A program made the translations under genes and the position numbers. 64,000 nt of DNA from the NCBI RefSeq assembly GCF_015356755.1, contig NZ_JADFCO010000066.1:802363-866362 (forward strand). Reading direction: 5' to 3'. Origin of the DNA: Nonlabens antarcticus. GTDB taxonomy: Bacteria > Bacteroidota > Bacteroidia > Flavobacteriales > Flavobacteriaceae. A model generated the notes under the pieces. That model was not told where the DNA came from. It made no database searches and saw only the letters and a program-made list of their open reading frames with translations. Shown here one piece after another: positions 38,176 through 47,979 of this stretch (position 1 is its first letter; the number at the start of each line of letters is the position of its first letter).

Positions 38176-40341
38176 ATGGGGAAAATTTCTACAAAGACCT
38201 TACAGGATATTGAGTTTGACAAGGTCATCAAACAAGCCAGTATTTTTTGTACTACAGACGATGGTCGGGATCGCATGAAACAAGTTGTTCCTTTGTCAGG
38301 CGATAAAAACATCACAAATGCACTTTCTCACACAAATGAATACCTTTCCTCCTATACTACAGAATATGCCATACCTAATCACGGCTTTGAACCTATAGAG
38401 CGTGAGCTTCAATTATTAGGTATTGAAAATAGTGTGTTAGAAAAAGAAAGCATCCGCAGACTGGTAACATTGCCCAAGTCTGTTAACGACCATGTCAAGT
38501 TTTTTAAAAAAACCATAGAATATTTTCCGGTACTTGCAGAACGCACCGCTCCTATCCCTTTGAACACAGAGGTTCCAGATCGTGTAGATCAAATTTTAGA
38601 TAAATTCGGAGAGATTAAAGACGATGCCTCTCCTGTTTTAAAAGATCTACGTCGTGAAATGAATAGTGTACGTGGGCAACTCAATGGAAGTTTCGGTGCA
38701 GCGCTCAGTCATTATTCAAAACTTGATTTTCTAGATGAAATCCGGGAAACAGTCGTAGAAAACCGTCGCGTTCTCGCCGTCCGTTCCATGCACCGCCGTA
38801 AGGTAAAGGGAAAGATCATGGGCAGCTCAAAAACCGGCAGTATCACCTACATAGAACCAGAACGCGTGTTAACGCTTTCGCGGAAGCTGTCTGAATTAGA
38901 AATTGAGGAGCATGAGGAAATCCAGCGCATACTCAAAGAATTGACAAATTTTCTTAGGTATTACATTGAGGACTTTGAAACCTATCGCGACTATCTAGCG
39001 CAAACGGATGTCATAGCCGCTAAGGCAAAATATGCACGTAAAATAAACGGTATATTGCCTATGGTCGTTAGGAATCGAGAATTAAATCTCGTGGACGCCT
39101 ACCACCCATTATTATTGATAGCAAATAGAGAACGTGATGAAAAAACGTTCCCACAGAGTATTCAATTAACACCAGAAAATAGAATTATCGTGATTTCTGG
39201 TCCTAACGCTGGTGGTAAATCCATAACTCTCAAAACTATAGGATTGCTTCAGGTGATGACACAATCTGGTATGTTGATTCCCGTGCACGAGAAAAGCAGG
39301 ATTTGTTTCTTTGATTCCATACTTACTGACATAGGCGACAATCAGAGTATTGATAATCATTTGAGTACCTATAGTTATAGATTAAAAAATATGCGTGGCT
39401 TTCTCCAAAAAGCAGATGATAAAACACTTTTTTTGATTGATGAATTTGGTACGGGATCTGATCCTGAACTAGGTGGTGCGCTGGCAGAAAGTATGCTGGA
39501 AGAAATGTATGCTCGCAAATCATACGGCATTATAACCACACATTACACCAATTTAAAAATGCTGGCTAATGAAATGCCAGAAATGACAAATGCAAATATG
39601 CTATTTGATTCCCGGTCATTAGAGCCTATCTATCAATTACAATTAGGGGAAGCTGGTAGTTCCTTTACTTTTGAAGTTGCGCAAAAAAACGGTATTCCTT
39701 ATTCTTTAATCAACAAAGCAAAGAAAAAAGTAGAGCGAGGTAAAATTAGATTTGATAAATCAATTGCCGCGTTGCAAAAAGAACGTTCAGATTTACGACG
39801 TAACAATGAATCACTGCGAACTAAAGAGGTTCAGGCAACTCAAAAGGCAAGTAAATTAGACGATACTCAAGATCGCGTTAAACAGAAACTTGAAGATTTT
39901 CAAGATCTCTACGACACTTACCAACGCCATATTAATTTAGGTAAAAAGTTTGACCAGCTTGCTAAAGATTTTTCCAATAACAAGAAAAAGCGTTTGCTAC
40001 TCGATGAGTTGATGAAACTCGTGATTACAGAAAATGTAAAGAGACAACCCGTAGCACAGAAAAAAGCAGAGGCTAAAAAAGAGGAGGGAAAACAGAAGCA
40101 ACTTGAAAATGAGGTGATTCAAAAGGTGACTAAAATTAGACAAGAACGAAAGGTCACTCCCAAAAAAGAAATTACCGAACAAAAACCAAAACACGTTTTC
40201 AAAATTGACGAACGTGTACGTCTGATCGATTCAAAATCAATAGGTACAATAGATTCCATTGAAAAAGGAAAGGCAACCGTAAATTATGGTATGTTCACGA
40301 CTATTGTTAGTTTAGAGCAGATAGAACCGGTGAAAAAATAA
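38176..40341 (+). CDS. mutS2: MutS2-type ATPase without Smr domain
   Basis: A 721-residue MutS-family protein. Core helices precede the ATPase with Walker A GPNAGGKS at 342-349 and Walker B LFLIDEFGTGSDP. A coiled coil and a basic, KOW-like tail (ERVRLIDSKSIGTIDSIEKG) end the protein. The C-terminal Smr nuclease domain found in many MutS2 proteins is absent, so any role in branched-DNA cleavage or ribosome rescue must rest on the ATPase, or a partner must supply the nuclease. The shortness seems normal for flavobacteria. The next gene starts in its stop codon. Confidence 0.92.
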   Translation: MGKISTKTLQDIEFDKVIKQASIFCTTDDGRDRMKQVVPLSGDKNITNALSHTNEYLSSYTTEYAIPNHGFEPIERELQLLGIENSVLEKESIRRLVTLPKSVNDHVKFFKKTIEYFPVLAERTAPIPLNTEVPDRVDQILDKFGEIKDDASPVLKDLRREMNSVRGQLNGSFGAALSHYSKLDFLDEIRETVVENRRVLAVRSMHRRKVKGKIMGSSKTGSITYIEPERVLTLSRKLSELEIEEHEEIQRILKELTNFLRYYIEDFETYRDYLAQTDVIAAKAKYARKINGILPMVVRNRELNLVDAYHPLLLIANRERDEKTFPQSIQLTPENRIIVISGPNAGGKSITLKTIGLLQVMTQSGMLIPVHEKSRICFFDSILTDIGDNQSIDNHLSTYSYRLKNMRGFLQKADDKTLFLIDEFGTGSDPELGGALAESMLEEMYARKSYGIITTHYTNLKMLANEMPEMTNANMLFDSRSLEPIYQLQLGEAGSSFTFEVAQKNGIPYSLINKAKKKVERGKIRFDKSIAALQKERSDLRRNNESLRTKEVQATQKASKLDDTQDRVKQKLEDFQDLYDTYQRHINLGKKFDQLAKDFSNNKKKRLLLDELMKLVITENVKRQPVAQKKAEAKKEEGKQKQLENEVIQKVTKIRQERKVTPKKEITEQKPKHVFKIDERVRLIDSKSIGTIDSIEKGKATVNYGMFTTIVSLEQIEPVKK
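38873..38888. repeat. Iterated palindrome, two mismatches (in mutS2)
   Basis: CGCTTTCGCGGAAGCT, read as LSRKL. A decayed or partial copy. Confidence 0.6.
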
Positions 40342-40745
40342 TGAAAAAGAAAATTGTGCTTTTTGACGGTGTTTGCAATCTGTGTAACAAAGCGATTACA
40401 TACATCATAGAACATGATCCCAAAGATCAATTTAGATTTGCCGCACTGCAAAGTGATGAGGGCAAAAGCTTGTTAGCTAAATATGAGATTGACCCCACAG
40501 AGATTGATAGCATCGTCCTCGTGAGTGATAATAAATCATATATTAAAGCGAGTGCCGCGCTACGTATAGCAAAAAATCTTTCTGGCGCTCTTCCTTTAAT
40601 ATATGGGTTTGCAATATTTCCAAAAGTGATTACTAATGGAGTGTATGATTTTATAGCACGCAATAGATATAATTGGTTTGGTAAAAAGGACAACTGCATG
40701 ATTCCAACCGCAGACTTGAAATCTAAGTTCTTGGATAATAAATAA
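40341..40745 (+). CDS. DCC-family thiol-disulfide oxidoreductase-like protein (DUF393)
   Basis: A 134-residue protein with LFDGVCNLCNKAITYII, the DxxCxxC signature that names the family, followed by FRFAALQSDEG and a C-terminal FARNRYNWFGK-like end (IARNRYNWFGK). A thioredoxin-like fold is predicted, but no reaction is proven. Its ATG overlaps the mutS2 stop, which suggests coupling, though the two functions have no obvious link. Confidence 0.88.
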   Translation: MKKKIVLFDGVCNLCNKAITYIIEHDPKDQFRFAALQSDEGKSLLAKYEIDPTEIDSIVLVSDNKSYIKASAALRIAKNLSGALPLIYGFAIFPKVITNGVYDFIARNRYNWFGKKDNCMIPTADLKSKFLDNK

Positions 40746-40793
40746 GTAAGGGTATTCTTATGGCATCAGTTTAAAAATTAGCTATTATATTTA

Positions 40794-41897
40794 GTGAAAT
40801 TTTATACGTTGAAGAGTTTTTTAATTGGTTTCATTGTTTTTCTATTATACGCTGCTATTTGCGTTCTATTTTTAGAGCTCGCATTGCCTAAAATGGGATT
40901 TAATCTTTCCAATCCCATTCAAAATTCTATTGTTAATGAATCATCTCTCAAAGATTCTTTTAAAGAAGACCCCATCCTTTCTAAAGAACTTGTTTTTGAT
41001 GAGCAATTTGATACAACTCAAACAGACTCCACATTATTCGATAATGACACAGGCCTAGATTCATCAGTAGTAGAAGATGAATTACGAGAAAATAACGACC
41101 CTGATACAGAAAGAACGTTAAATCAAAACAGTGGGTTTCCTGTCAAATTTAATATTGCATTACCAAATGGCAGTTATTTAATTAATTGTAACGCTTACTC
41201 CACTATTTATAAGGATGTGGAAAAAGTAAGGATTCCATATGTTTGTAGGGATTATGGTCTCGCTGTAAAATCATTTTTAGCTGCAAATTCTTCTACAACC
41301 TTATTAATAACTGGTTTTTCAGATCCCTCAGAATCTAACGCTATAGGTAGATCACGAGCAGAATATCTCAAGGGATTACTAACAAACACAGGAATTGATT
41401 CTGATAGAATAGTGACAACAGCAGCAGTAAGTGAACTCAACATTGAAAAAGGCTATGCAAGTGGTGGTATTCGTATGGAAATTAGAGGAATCGTTTCTAG
41501 CTCTTCAATGATTTCAGATAGCACGCCACAAACCACGAAAATTACAGAAGCAACTTCAAAAACCGTTGAACAGCAGTCAATTCTTTCTGACAAGAAATTT
41601 ACATCAGGTTTCCAAGGAGATTATTTTTATGGCGATCAGAAATTCAAATCTCATGTCCTTACCTTGAAAACACTCCTCAATCAACATCCAGGTAGTAAAA
41701 TATATGCGTATAGTTATACCAATAAAGAAGGTGACGACAAAGATAATTATGCTGTCTCAAGAGATAATGCCAGTACTGTCAGAAAAATATTAATGCAGTC
41801 TGGAATAAAATCGAACAGAATAACATCAATAGCTAGAGGCGAGCAGTCATCTGGGACTTCTGGGTCGAATCGCTGTGTTATAATCACCGTTAAATAA
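40794..41897 (+). CDS. Membrane-anchored protein with two OmpA-like domains
   Basis: A 367-residue protein starting at GTG 40794 with one N-terminal membrane anchor (FLIGFIVFLLYAAICVLFLEL), then an acidic, disordered stretch. Two OmpA/MotB-like modules follow: TTLLITGFSDPSESNAIGRSRAEYLKGLL at ~170-215 and KIYAYSYTNKEGDDKDNYAVSRDNASTVRKIL at ~300-345. They should bind peptidoglycan or a partner in the periplasm. The following HHH-domain protein starts 4 bp later and is probably its partner. Confidence 0.7.
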   Translation: MKFYTLKSFLIGFIVFLLYAAICVLFLELALPKMGFNLSNPIQNSIVNESSLKDSFKEDPILSKELVFDEQFDTTQTDSTLFDNDTGLDSSVVEDELRENNDPDTERTLNQNSGFPVKFNIALPNGSYLINCNAYSTIYKDVEKVRIPYVCRDYGLAVKSFLAANSSTTLLITGFSDPSESNAIGRSRAEYLKGLLTNTGIDSDRIVTTAAVSELNIEKGYASGGIRMEIRGIVSSSSMISDSTPQTTKITEATSKTVEQQSILSDKKFTSGFQGDYFYGDQKFKSHVLTLKTLLNQHPGSKIYAYSYTNKEGDDKDNYAVSRDNASTVRKILMQSGIKSNRITSIARGEQSSGTSGSNRCVIITVK

Positions 41898-41901
41898 GTT
41901 C

Positions 41902-42465
41902 ATGGAAGATTTCATTACCCATCTACCCTATTATGCAATATTGCTGGTCATGTTGCTGGGTGCTTTTGTAATCGGTTATATTTTTGGTGCGAGATCAAAG
42001 AAAGTGATCGTTGTAAAGACAGAAAAAGTTCGGGTGCCTCTAACTCCTAATGATAAGACTCATTTAAAACCAGACTCCAAGAAGAACAGCGAGAATGGCG
42101 GCCACAATCCTATTGATCTTGATGACCTTTCTAAACCAGGATCTATTAGGGCCATGAAAACTAGAGAGCGATCTGGCACATTAAGCAGCGATGTTAAAAC
42201 GTCTATTGTTGAGGATAAAATTGACTTCTCCACAATAGGTAGAGCTGAGCCTCATGAAAAAGACGATCTTCAAAGAATTGTAGGAATAGGACCTTATGTA
42301 GAAGATCAACTTAATGACATAGGAATCTACAAATACAGCCAGCTTGCAAACATGAGCGATCCAGATATTATAGGTATAACATCACTTATAGATTTCTTTC
42401 CGGGAAGAATCCACAGGGACGACTGGAAGGGTCAGGCAGCACTATTCAAAACGGAAAAGAGATAA
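41902..42465 (+). CDS. Membrane-anchored helix-hairpin-helix protein
   Basis: A 187-residue protein with one N-terminal helix (YAILLVMLLGAFVIGYIFG), a polar linker and a C-terminal HHH module: DDLQRIVGIGPYVEDQLNDIGIYKYSQLANMS...FPGRIHRDDW. This FPGRI/DDW module recurs in bacterial proteins, including some fused to NADH dehydrogenase subunits, and probably mediates protein or nucleic-acid contact. It is the last gene of the run, followed by a bidirectional terminator. Confidence 0.75.
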   Translation: MEDFITHLPYYAILLVMLLGAFVIGYIFGARSKKVIVVKTEKVRVPLTPNDKTHLKPDSKKNSENGGHNPIDLDDLSKPGSIRAMKTRERSGTLSSDVKTSIVEDKIDFSTIGRAEPHEKDDLQRIVGIGPYVEDQLNDIGIYKYSQLANMSDPDIIGITSLIDFFPGRIHRDDWKGQAALFKTEKR

Positions 42466-42470
42466 ACAAA

Positions 42471-42498
42471 AAAATGTCCCGATTTATCGGGACATTTT
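42471..42498. terminator. Bidirectional terminator between convergent genes
   Basis: AAAATGTCCCGA / TCGGGACATTTT, a perfect 12-bp stem with a 4-nt loop. It starts 5 bp after the HHH gene and ends 18 bp before the prohibitin gene's stop. Confidence 0.92.
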
Positions 42499-42516
42499 AA
42501 TCAGTACAAAACCTTT

Positions 42517-43329
42517 TTACTGGTTTCCTAGTATGATAGGCAATCCGCCATCTCCAGAACCTACAACCACCACTTTGGCATTAGGAGATTCTGCAAGCTT
42601 TAAGGTTGCTTCAATACCTTTCTCTGTTAGAATTTTATCTGTTAGAGAGGCACTTAAAATTGTATTTGCCACAGCTTTACCTTCAGCGTCAATTTTTTGG
42701 CGCTCAGCTTCTTTCGTTGCTTTTGCAAGACGGAATTCATATTCTAAGGACTCTTGCTCTTGGCGTAGTTTACGCTCAATAGCTTCCTTAATTTTCTCTG
42801 GAAGAGTCACATCTTTTACAAGAACTCTATTGACCTGTACATATTGTGAACTCAATTCTTTCTGCACTTCATCAAGAATTTCATCTTGAATCACGTCACG
42901 TTTACTAGAATACAATTGTTCTGGTGTGTAACGTCCTACGACGCTACGAGCAGCTGCACTAATTGCTGGTGCTAGTATTTCAGATTCATAGTTACGACCC
43001 TTTTCTTGGTAAAGAAGGGGAAGTTTTGAATATTCTGGTTGATACCAGACCGTAGCATCTACAGCTACTTCAAGTCCGTTTACAGATAGTACTCTCATCT
43101 TATCACTGACAGACAACTGTCGTACCGGGAAAATGATCATATCATTCCAAGGTGCTATAATGTGAAACCCCTCACCATAGGTCATTTCAGTTTCTACTCC
43201 TTCACTAAATGGGCGGAATAAAACTCCAGCCTGACCAGCCTCGATGACTACAGAACTTTTAAAGATGACGATAATAAATAAAATAACTCCCACGATCGCA
43301 AAAATCGCAGCTCTAGGTAATCTCTCCAT
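42517..43329 (-). CDS. Prohibitin/SPFH-domain membrane protein
   Basis: A 270-residue protein with one N-terminal membrane helix (IFAIVGVILFIIVIF), an SPFH domain (SVVIEAGQAGVLFRPF, GFHIIAPWNDMIIFPVR) and a long charged coiled coil (EKIKEAIERKLRQEQESLEYEF). Prohibitins form large rings that organise membrane proteases and respiratory complexes. It ends in a glycine-rich GSGDGGLPIILG tail. It lies 12 bp from the VWA gene upstream, so it is cotranscribed. Confidence 0.9.
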   Translation of the reverse strand: MERLPRAAIFAIVGVILFIIVIFKSSVVIEAGQAGVLFRPFSEGVETEMTYGEGFHIIAPWNDMIIFPVRQLSVSDKMRVLSVNGLEVAVDATVWYQPEYSKLPLLYQEKGRNYESEILAPAISAAARSVVGRYTPEQLYSSKRDVIQDEILDEVQKELSSQYVQVNRVLVKDVTLPEKIKEAIERKLRQEQESLEYEFRLAKATKEAERQKIDAEGKAVANTILSASLTDKILTEKGIEATLKLAESPNAKVVVVGSGDGGLPIILGNQ

Positions 43330-43341
43330 AATTTGTTGTTG

Positions 43342-45360
43342 TTAAATTAGTCCGTTGTATTTTCTAAGGAACCATTCCAAAGTGAGTAATATAAGTATAA
43401 AACCCATCAATATCTTCCAATCTATCAATGATTGATATGTTACTTCCTTGCGCTCCACATCTTGCATTAATGAATCCTTCATAAGGACGGACTTCAATTG
43501 CTTTATCTGTCGTGGATAATACAAATTACTATCAAAAGCAACTGCTTTTAGGCCTTCTGGGTTTGAATATATGAATTGCTTTTCAATGTCAAATTCTAGT
43601 ATCGAAAAGTTACCGGACCTAGTTAAGTTTTCAGTAGCTGCATCCACTGTGAAAGTATAATCACCGGCATTTAAACCACTTAAATCTACCGTATAATTGT
43701 TATTAGTAAGAATTAACGGTCGGATTACGGCTTCTTCATTTTCTGAATTTCTCAGTTTTAAATTTAAAACGCCGTCATTCATGAATTCATAATTCTTATT
43801 TAAATATTGCGCGCCGATTAAAACTTTCTCATTTTCATAGTAAAACGTTTTAAAATCCAGTTCAAGTCTATTACGCTTCTTATTGCTAGCGAGATATTGA
43901 ATTTGTGAATTGATCAAATCGTCAAAATTTCTAAAATCCTTAGTATTCAAGTAATTCTGACTGCGCCATCGCCATAAGCCACTACCCGCAAAAACAGCGT
44001 GTTTAGTAGTTCCCATTTCATAGGTAAACCATAATGGCTGCCGCGTTTCTACATTACCTATCTGCTTATACATCAAAACATCGATAGGGACATCATTTGT
44101 AATTTGTCCAAATGGGGATTGCACCGGTGGATAGTCATCATATTGAAACAATTCAAGATTGAAATTTGGATAAGAATTGTTTATTATAGGCTGGACGTCA
44201 TCTGTTTGAGGATAGTTTTCAACTTTAAATGCATCGTTAGTAGCGTTTAAGAATGATAGATCGGGTTTTGTTCCAAATATTAACCACGTGTTCTTTCCTA
44301 AAGTATTGATGGAGGAGTTCGCTTTCGCGAAAGCGGAATTGTATCCATATAAAATAACAAGATTGTAATCATCAATCGCATAAATATCACTCAGCTTTTT
44401 GATCTCAACACTACGTTGTTTATTGCTCTCGATAGCACTTTTAAGAGCAGACATGTCAGGATGAAACGTGTTGCTGAGTATCAAAATTTTTGATTGCTGG
44501 TCAATAACCTCCACGGCAAAATTACGAGAGTTATTCTCCCTGTTCTTTTCTGAAGTGATCCATTGGATCTGAGCGAGCATTCGATGCAGGCCCACAGAAT
44601 TACTGGTCAGGTTAAAATTAAGTACCGCAGATTTCTCAGATTTAGAAAAACTAACGGCTTGTTCAAACAACGTGTTTCCATTTTCAGTAATCTTGAAAAC
44701 CGTATTAACATCTGCGTCACCCGTGTAGTTTAAGAATACTTCCACAGGATATTCATTATTTAAATAACTATATCGATTTACATTGAGTTGGGAAATTCTT
44801 AAATCAGGATATTTTGTGGTGTCACCATAAACAATGGGATAAAGGTGTGTTTTACGATCCGTTTTTAAATATTGAAAACTGTTTCCTACCGTCTGGTTGC
44901 CGTCTGTTAACAGAACAATTGCTTTATTGCGATCTTTATACAACTGCTGTGGTTGTAAAATGGCTTCTGATAGATCTGTTGAACTCCCGGTAAAATTCAA
45001 ACTGTCCTGCTGTGAGATGTGCTGATCGAATGTATAAGTGAGGACATCAAACTTTTCATTAAGCTCTGGATCATTTTTCAGTTCTTCTAGATCAATACCG
45101 AGAGCTTCTTCAACATTCAGGTTTTTTATGGAACTACTATTATCAGCCATCAAGATCAATTGCGGCTTTAATGTTTTATAATTATTATTCTCAATCTTAG
45201 GACTGATGAACAATAGCAGAATTAAAAAAACCGTGAGTGCACGTAAAACGGCAAACCACGGTTTTCTTTTATCTGTTGTCCTTGCGAACAAATAATTATA
45301 CTGAATCAAAGAAATTAATACGGCGACTAGTGCCGCAATCGCAATCCAGATCCAGATCAT
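43342..45360 (-). CDS. Membrane protein with VWA domain
   Basis: A 672-residue protein: two N-terminal membrane helices, a von Willebrand A domain with the MIDAS start ADNSSSI and the later LLTDGNQT, a long extracytoplasmic beta-rich region, and a C-terminal anchor (WKILMGFILILLTLEWFLRKY). The architecture resembles BatA/BatB-like and other large flavobacterial VWA proteins; function unknown. AFAKA appears from the iterated palindrome at 44320. It stands between fabG and prohibitin, all minus strand. Confidence 0.8.
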   Translation of the reverse strand: MIWIWIAIAALVAVLISLIQYNYLFARTTDKRKPWFAVLRALTVFLILLLFISPKIENNNYKTLKPQLILMADNSSSIKNLNVEEALGIDLEELKNDPELNEKFDVLTYTFDQHISQQDSLNFTGSSTDLSEAILQPQQLYKDRNKAIVLLTDGNQTVGNSFQYLKTDRKTHLYPIVYGDTTKYPDLRISQLNVNRYSYLNNEYPVEVFLNYTGDADVNTVFKITENGNTLFEQAVSFSKSEKSAVLNFNLTSNSVGLHRMLAQIQWITSEKNRENNSRNFAVEVIDQQSKILILSNTFHPDMSALKSAIESNKQRSVEIKKLSDIYAIDDYNLVILYGYNSAFAKANSSINTLGKNTWLIFGTKPDLSFLNATNDAFKVENYPQTDDVQPIINNSYPNFNLELFQYDDYPPVQSPFGQITNDVPIDVLMYKQIGNVETRQPLWFTYEMGTTKHAVFAGSGLWRWRSQNYLNTKDFRNFDDLINSQIQYLASNKKRNRLELDFKTFYYENEKVLIGAQYLNKNYEFMNDGVLNLKLRNSENEEAVIRPLILTNNNYTVDLSGLNAGDYTFTVDAATENLTRSGNFSILEFDIEKQFIYSNPEGLKAVAFDSNLYYPRQIKQLKSVLMKDSLMQDVERKEVTYQSLIDWKILMGFILILLTLEWFLRKYNGLI
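44320..44335. repeat. Iterated palindrome, exact copy (in the VWA gene)
   Basis: Exact CGCTTTCGCGAAAGCG, read as AFAKA. Confidence 0.9.
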
Positions 45361-45369
45361 AAACTTAAA

Positions 45370-46116
45370 TTATGTAAGCATTCCCCCATCCACTTGAAGT
45401 GTCTGACCGGTAATATAAGCGCTCAAGTCGCTTGCTAGAAATACACAAGCATTGGCAACATCTTCTGGAGTACCACCGCGTTTCAAAGGTATTGCATCAC
45501 GCCAACTCTGTACAGTTTCTTCATTGAGTTTTCCAGTCATTTCTGTCTCAATAAATCCTGGGGCAATCGCGTTACATCTAATATTACGAGATCCCAGCTC
45601 TAATGCTACAGATTTTGTGAATCCTATGATCCCAGCTTTACTCGCAGCATAGTTCGTCTGCCCAGCATTACCCTTAACACCTACTATACTACTCATATTT
45701 ATAATGCTTCCTGAACGTTGTTTTAACATCGTACGTTGCACAGCCTTAGTCATATTGAAAACCGATTTCAAATTGACTTCAATAACTTGATCAAAATCAT
45801 CCTCGCTAATGCGCATTAGCAAATTATCTTTCGTAATTCCCGCATTATTAATCAATACGTCTATGCTATCGAAATCTTTTGTAACCTGATCAATCAGTTC
45901 CTGTGATTCCTTGAAGTTTGCAGCATTGCTTTTGTAGGCTTTAGCTTTTACGCCTGTTTTATTTAATTCCTTTTCCAACTCTAGAGCTGGAGCTTCAGAA
46001 CTACTATAGGTAAACGCTACGTTTGCACCATGCTGAGCGAACATTCTCGCAATACCGCTACCGATACCGCGACTTGCGCCTGTAATTATTACATTCTTTC
46101 CTTCTAAAAGTTTCAT
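45370..46116 (-). CDS. fabG: 3-oxoacyl-[ACP] reductase
   Basis: A 248-residue SDR enzyme of fatty-acid elongation. Cofactor loop ITGASRGIGSGIA, NNAG at LINNAGITKDNLLMR, catalytic Ser in INMSSIVG and Tyr-Lys in TNYAASKAG; C-terminal YITGQTLQVDGGM. Length and motifs match FabG rather than a generic dehydrogenase. Its start overlaps the preceding gene's stop (ATGA). Confidence 0.96.
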   Translation of the reverse strand: MKLLEGKNVIITGASRGIGSGIARMFAQHGANVAFTYSSSEAPALELEKELNKTGVKAKAYKSNAANFKESQELIDQVTKDFDSIDVLINNAGITKDNLLMRISEDDFDQVIEVNLKSVFNMTKAVQRTMLKQRSGSIINMSSIVGVKGNAGQTNYAASKAGIIGFTKSVALELGSRNIRCNAIAPGFIETEMTGKLNEETVQSWRDAIPLKRGGTPEDVANACVFLASDLSAYITGQTLQVDGGMLT

Positions 46117-46655
46117 TTAACAACTATTTTATTACGGTATTCATTTTGAAGTAAGCCTTCTCTTTCAAACCATTCTTTTAAACCCATGTACTTAGTTCTA
46201 GAACCTTTAATGGCAAAATTATCTATCTTATCTTGTTTGGATCTCAATACAAATGCTGCAGCGATAATCTTTTTACGAATAGATTCAAACTCTGCAGGCT
46301 CTAAACTTTTTATAGCAATGGCATGACTTGTCATATCATCATACGATAAAGGTACTCTGGTAGACTTGAGACGTGATAAAATAAACTTACCCCAGATAGA
46401 TTTACGACCGGGCTTCTTTTTGTATTTCCGTTTAGGCATTTCACTTGACTGATCTGAATCGGGTTGAGTGGAACTATTCACAGCAGGTATTGTCGCACTG
46501 CTCGAATAGTCCTCAGCGAGTCCAGTATCAACCTCCTTCAATTGATCCAGCACCGATTTAATTTCAACAAGTTTCTTCATCGTCTGTGAATACTCTTGTT
46601 GATAATGCAGTTTCATTTTTACCGCAACTTCTTCATTGATCGTGTAATCTGCCAT
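46113..46655 (-). CDS. Putative DNA-binding protein, uncharacterised
   Basis: A 180-residue protein that I do not recognise. The N-terminal third is a coiled coil, and the middle is polar and Ser-rich. A basic patch PKRKYKKKPGRKSIWG contains an AT-hook-like PGRK core. The C-terminal ~80 residues (SRLKSTRVPLSYDDMTSHAI...ILRSKQDKIDNFAIKGSRTKYM-like) resemble a small winged helix in layout. I infer DNA binding. It sits between sucD and fabG and is coupled to fabG by an ATGA overlap, so it could regulate fatty-acid or central metabolism, but nothing proves it. Confidence 0.55.
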   Translation of the reverse strand: MADYTINEEVAVKMKLHYQQEYSQTMKKLVEIKSVLDQLKEVDTGLAEDYSSSATIPAVNSSTQPDSDQSSEMPKRKYKKKPGRKSIWGKFILSRLKSTRVPLSYDDMTSHAIAIKSLEPAEFESIRKKIIAAAFVLRSKQDKIDNFAIKGSRTKYMGLKEWFEREGLLQNEYRNKIVVK

Positions 46656-46696
46656 GGGGGACGGTTTAAGTTATCAAATTGTTAAAACACAGCAGT

Positions 46697-47575
46697 CTAT
46701 TTTTTTCCTAGAACCTCTGCTACTTTTTTACCTATTTCAGCTGGGGAATCCACCACGTGAATACCACATTCCTTCATAATCTTTTTCTTTGCTTGCGCTG
46801 TATCTTCAGAACCTCCTACAATTGCTCCAGCATGGCCCATAGTTCTTCCCGCAGGTGCAGTTTCACCAGCGATAAAACCTATAACTGGTTTCTTATTTCC
46901 AGTTTCTTTGATCCATTGCGCTGCATCTGCTTCTAGTTGACCACCTATTTCACCTATCATAACAATAGCTTCAGTTTCAGGGTCATTCATGAAGAGTTCA
47001 ACAGCTTCTTTAGTAGTAGTGCCTATGATAGGGTCACCACCTATTCCTATAGCAGTTGAGATTCCAAAACCTTGTTTCACAACTTGGTCAGAAGCTTCAT
47101 AAGTCAATGTTCCAGACTTAGAAACGATTCCTATTTTTCCTTTCTTGAAAACAAAGCCAGGCATGATTCCTACTTTTGCTTCTCCAGGAGTAATAACACC
47201 AGGACAGTTAGGTCCTACAAGACGACAATCTTTATCCTTGATGTAATCAGCTGCTTTTACCATGTCTGCTACCGGAATACCTTCTGTTATCGTTATGATG
47301 ACCTTTATTCCTGCGTCAGCAGCTTCCATAATTGCATCTGCTGCAAAAGCTGGTGGCACAAAAATAATTGTTACATCTGCACCTGCCTTTTCAACGGCTT
47401 CTTGAACGGTGTTAAAAACGGGTCTGTCTAAATGAGATTGACCACCTTTTCCTGGAGTTACACCTCCCACTACATTAGTTCCATACTCGATCATTTGACC
47501 AGCGTGAAACGTTCCTTCACTTCCTGTGAAACCTTGCACTATTACTTTAGAATCCTTGTTGACTAAAACGCTCAT
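46697..47575 (-). CDS. sucD: Succinyl-CoA synthetase alpha subunit
   Basis: A 292-residue TCA-cycle subunit. CoA-binding [34 protein letters not shown], and the phospho-histidine His248 in [11 protein letters not shown] are all present. The beta subunit gene sucC is at 62234-63427, so the two are about 15 kb apart and on the same strand rather than in one operon. It lies 31 bp downstream of the NTF2-like gene at the end of the lpx-efp run. Confidence 0.97.
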   Translation of the reverse strand: MSVLVNKDSKVIVQGFTGSEGTFHAGQMIEYGTNVVGGVTPGKGGQSHLDRPVFNTVQEAVEKAGADVTIIFVPPAFAADAIMEAADAGIKVIITITEGIPVADMVKAADYIKDKDCRLVGPNCPGVITPGEAKVGIMPGFVFKKGKIGIVSKSGTLTYEASDQVVKQGFGISTAIGIGGDPIIGTTTKEAVELFMNDPETEAIVMIGEIGGQLEADAAQWIKETGNKKPVIGFIAGETAPAGRTMGHAGAIVGGSEDTAQAKKKIMKECGIHVVDSPAEIGKKVAEVLGKK

Positions 47576-47606
47576 TTATATATTTTTTAGTTGAGTTTTA
47601 TTAAAA

Positions 47607-47978
47607 TTAAATTGCCGGATGGCTGGTTTGATGACATTCAATTAATTGACCGTCTGCAACCTTCCAGATGCTTATGAAATATCCTATGGGAACTTCCTCG
47701 CTAGGATTTTCTATGGTTCTTGAATATAAGGTATATCTAACAGCTACTTCTTCTTTTTCACTTAAGATATGTGTCACATCATAGCGCAAGCTTTCATAAG
47801 ATAAAGATGCAGATTCTACCAGTTTCCAATACCCTTCAAAGTCATAAAAGTTGTATCCAGAACTAGAATGCCAGTGTAGCTTAAGATCTGGATGAACAAA
47901 CTCTCTAAACGATTGTTTATCCCGGAAGGAATCTGAATTAAAAAATGCTCTAACTATCTTTTTTGCCGTAGCTGACAT
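47607..47978 (-). CDS. NTF2-like (SnoaL-type) protein
   Basis: A 123-residue protein of the NTF2-like cone fold: VRAFFNSDSFRDKQSFREFVHPDLKLHWHSSSGY, then EEVAVRYTLYSRTIEN and YFISIWKVADGQLIECHQTSHPA. The fold serves many enzymes and binding proteins; no specific function can be assigned. It begins 2 bp after the lpxD2 stop in the envelope operon. Confidence 0.78.
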   Translation of the reverse strand: MSATAKKIVRAFFNSDSFRDKQSFREFVHPDLKLHWHSSSGYNFYDFEGYWKLVESASLSYESLRYDVTHILSEKEEVAVRYTLYSRTIENPSEEVPIGYFISIWKVADGQLIECHQTSHPAI

Positions 47979-47979
47979 A

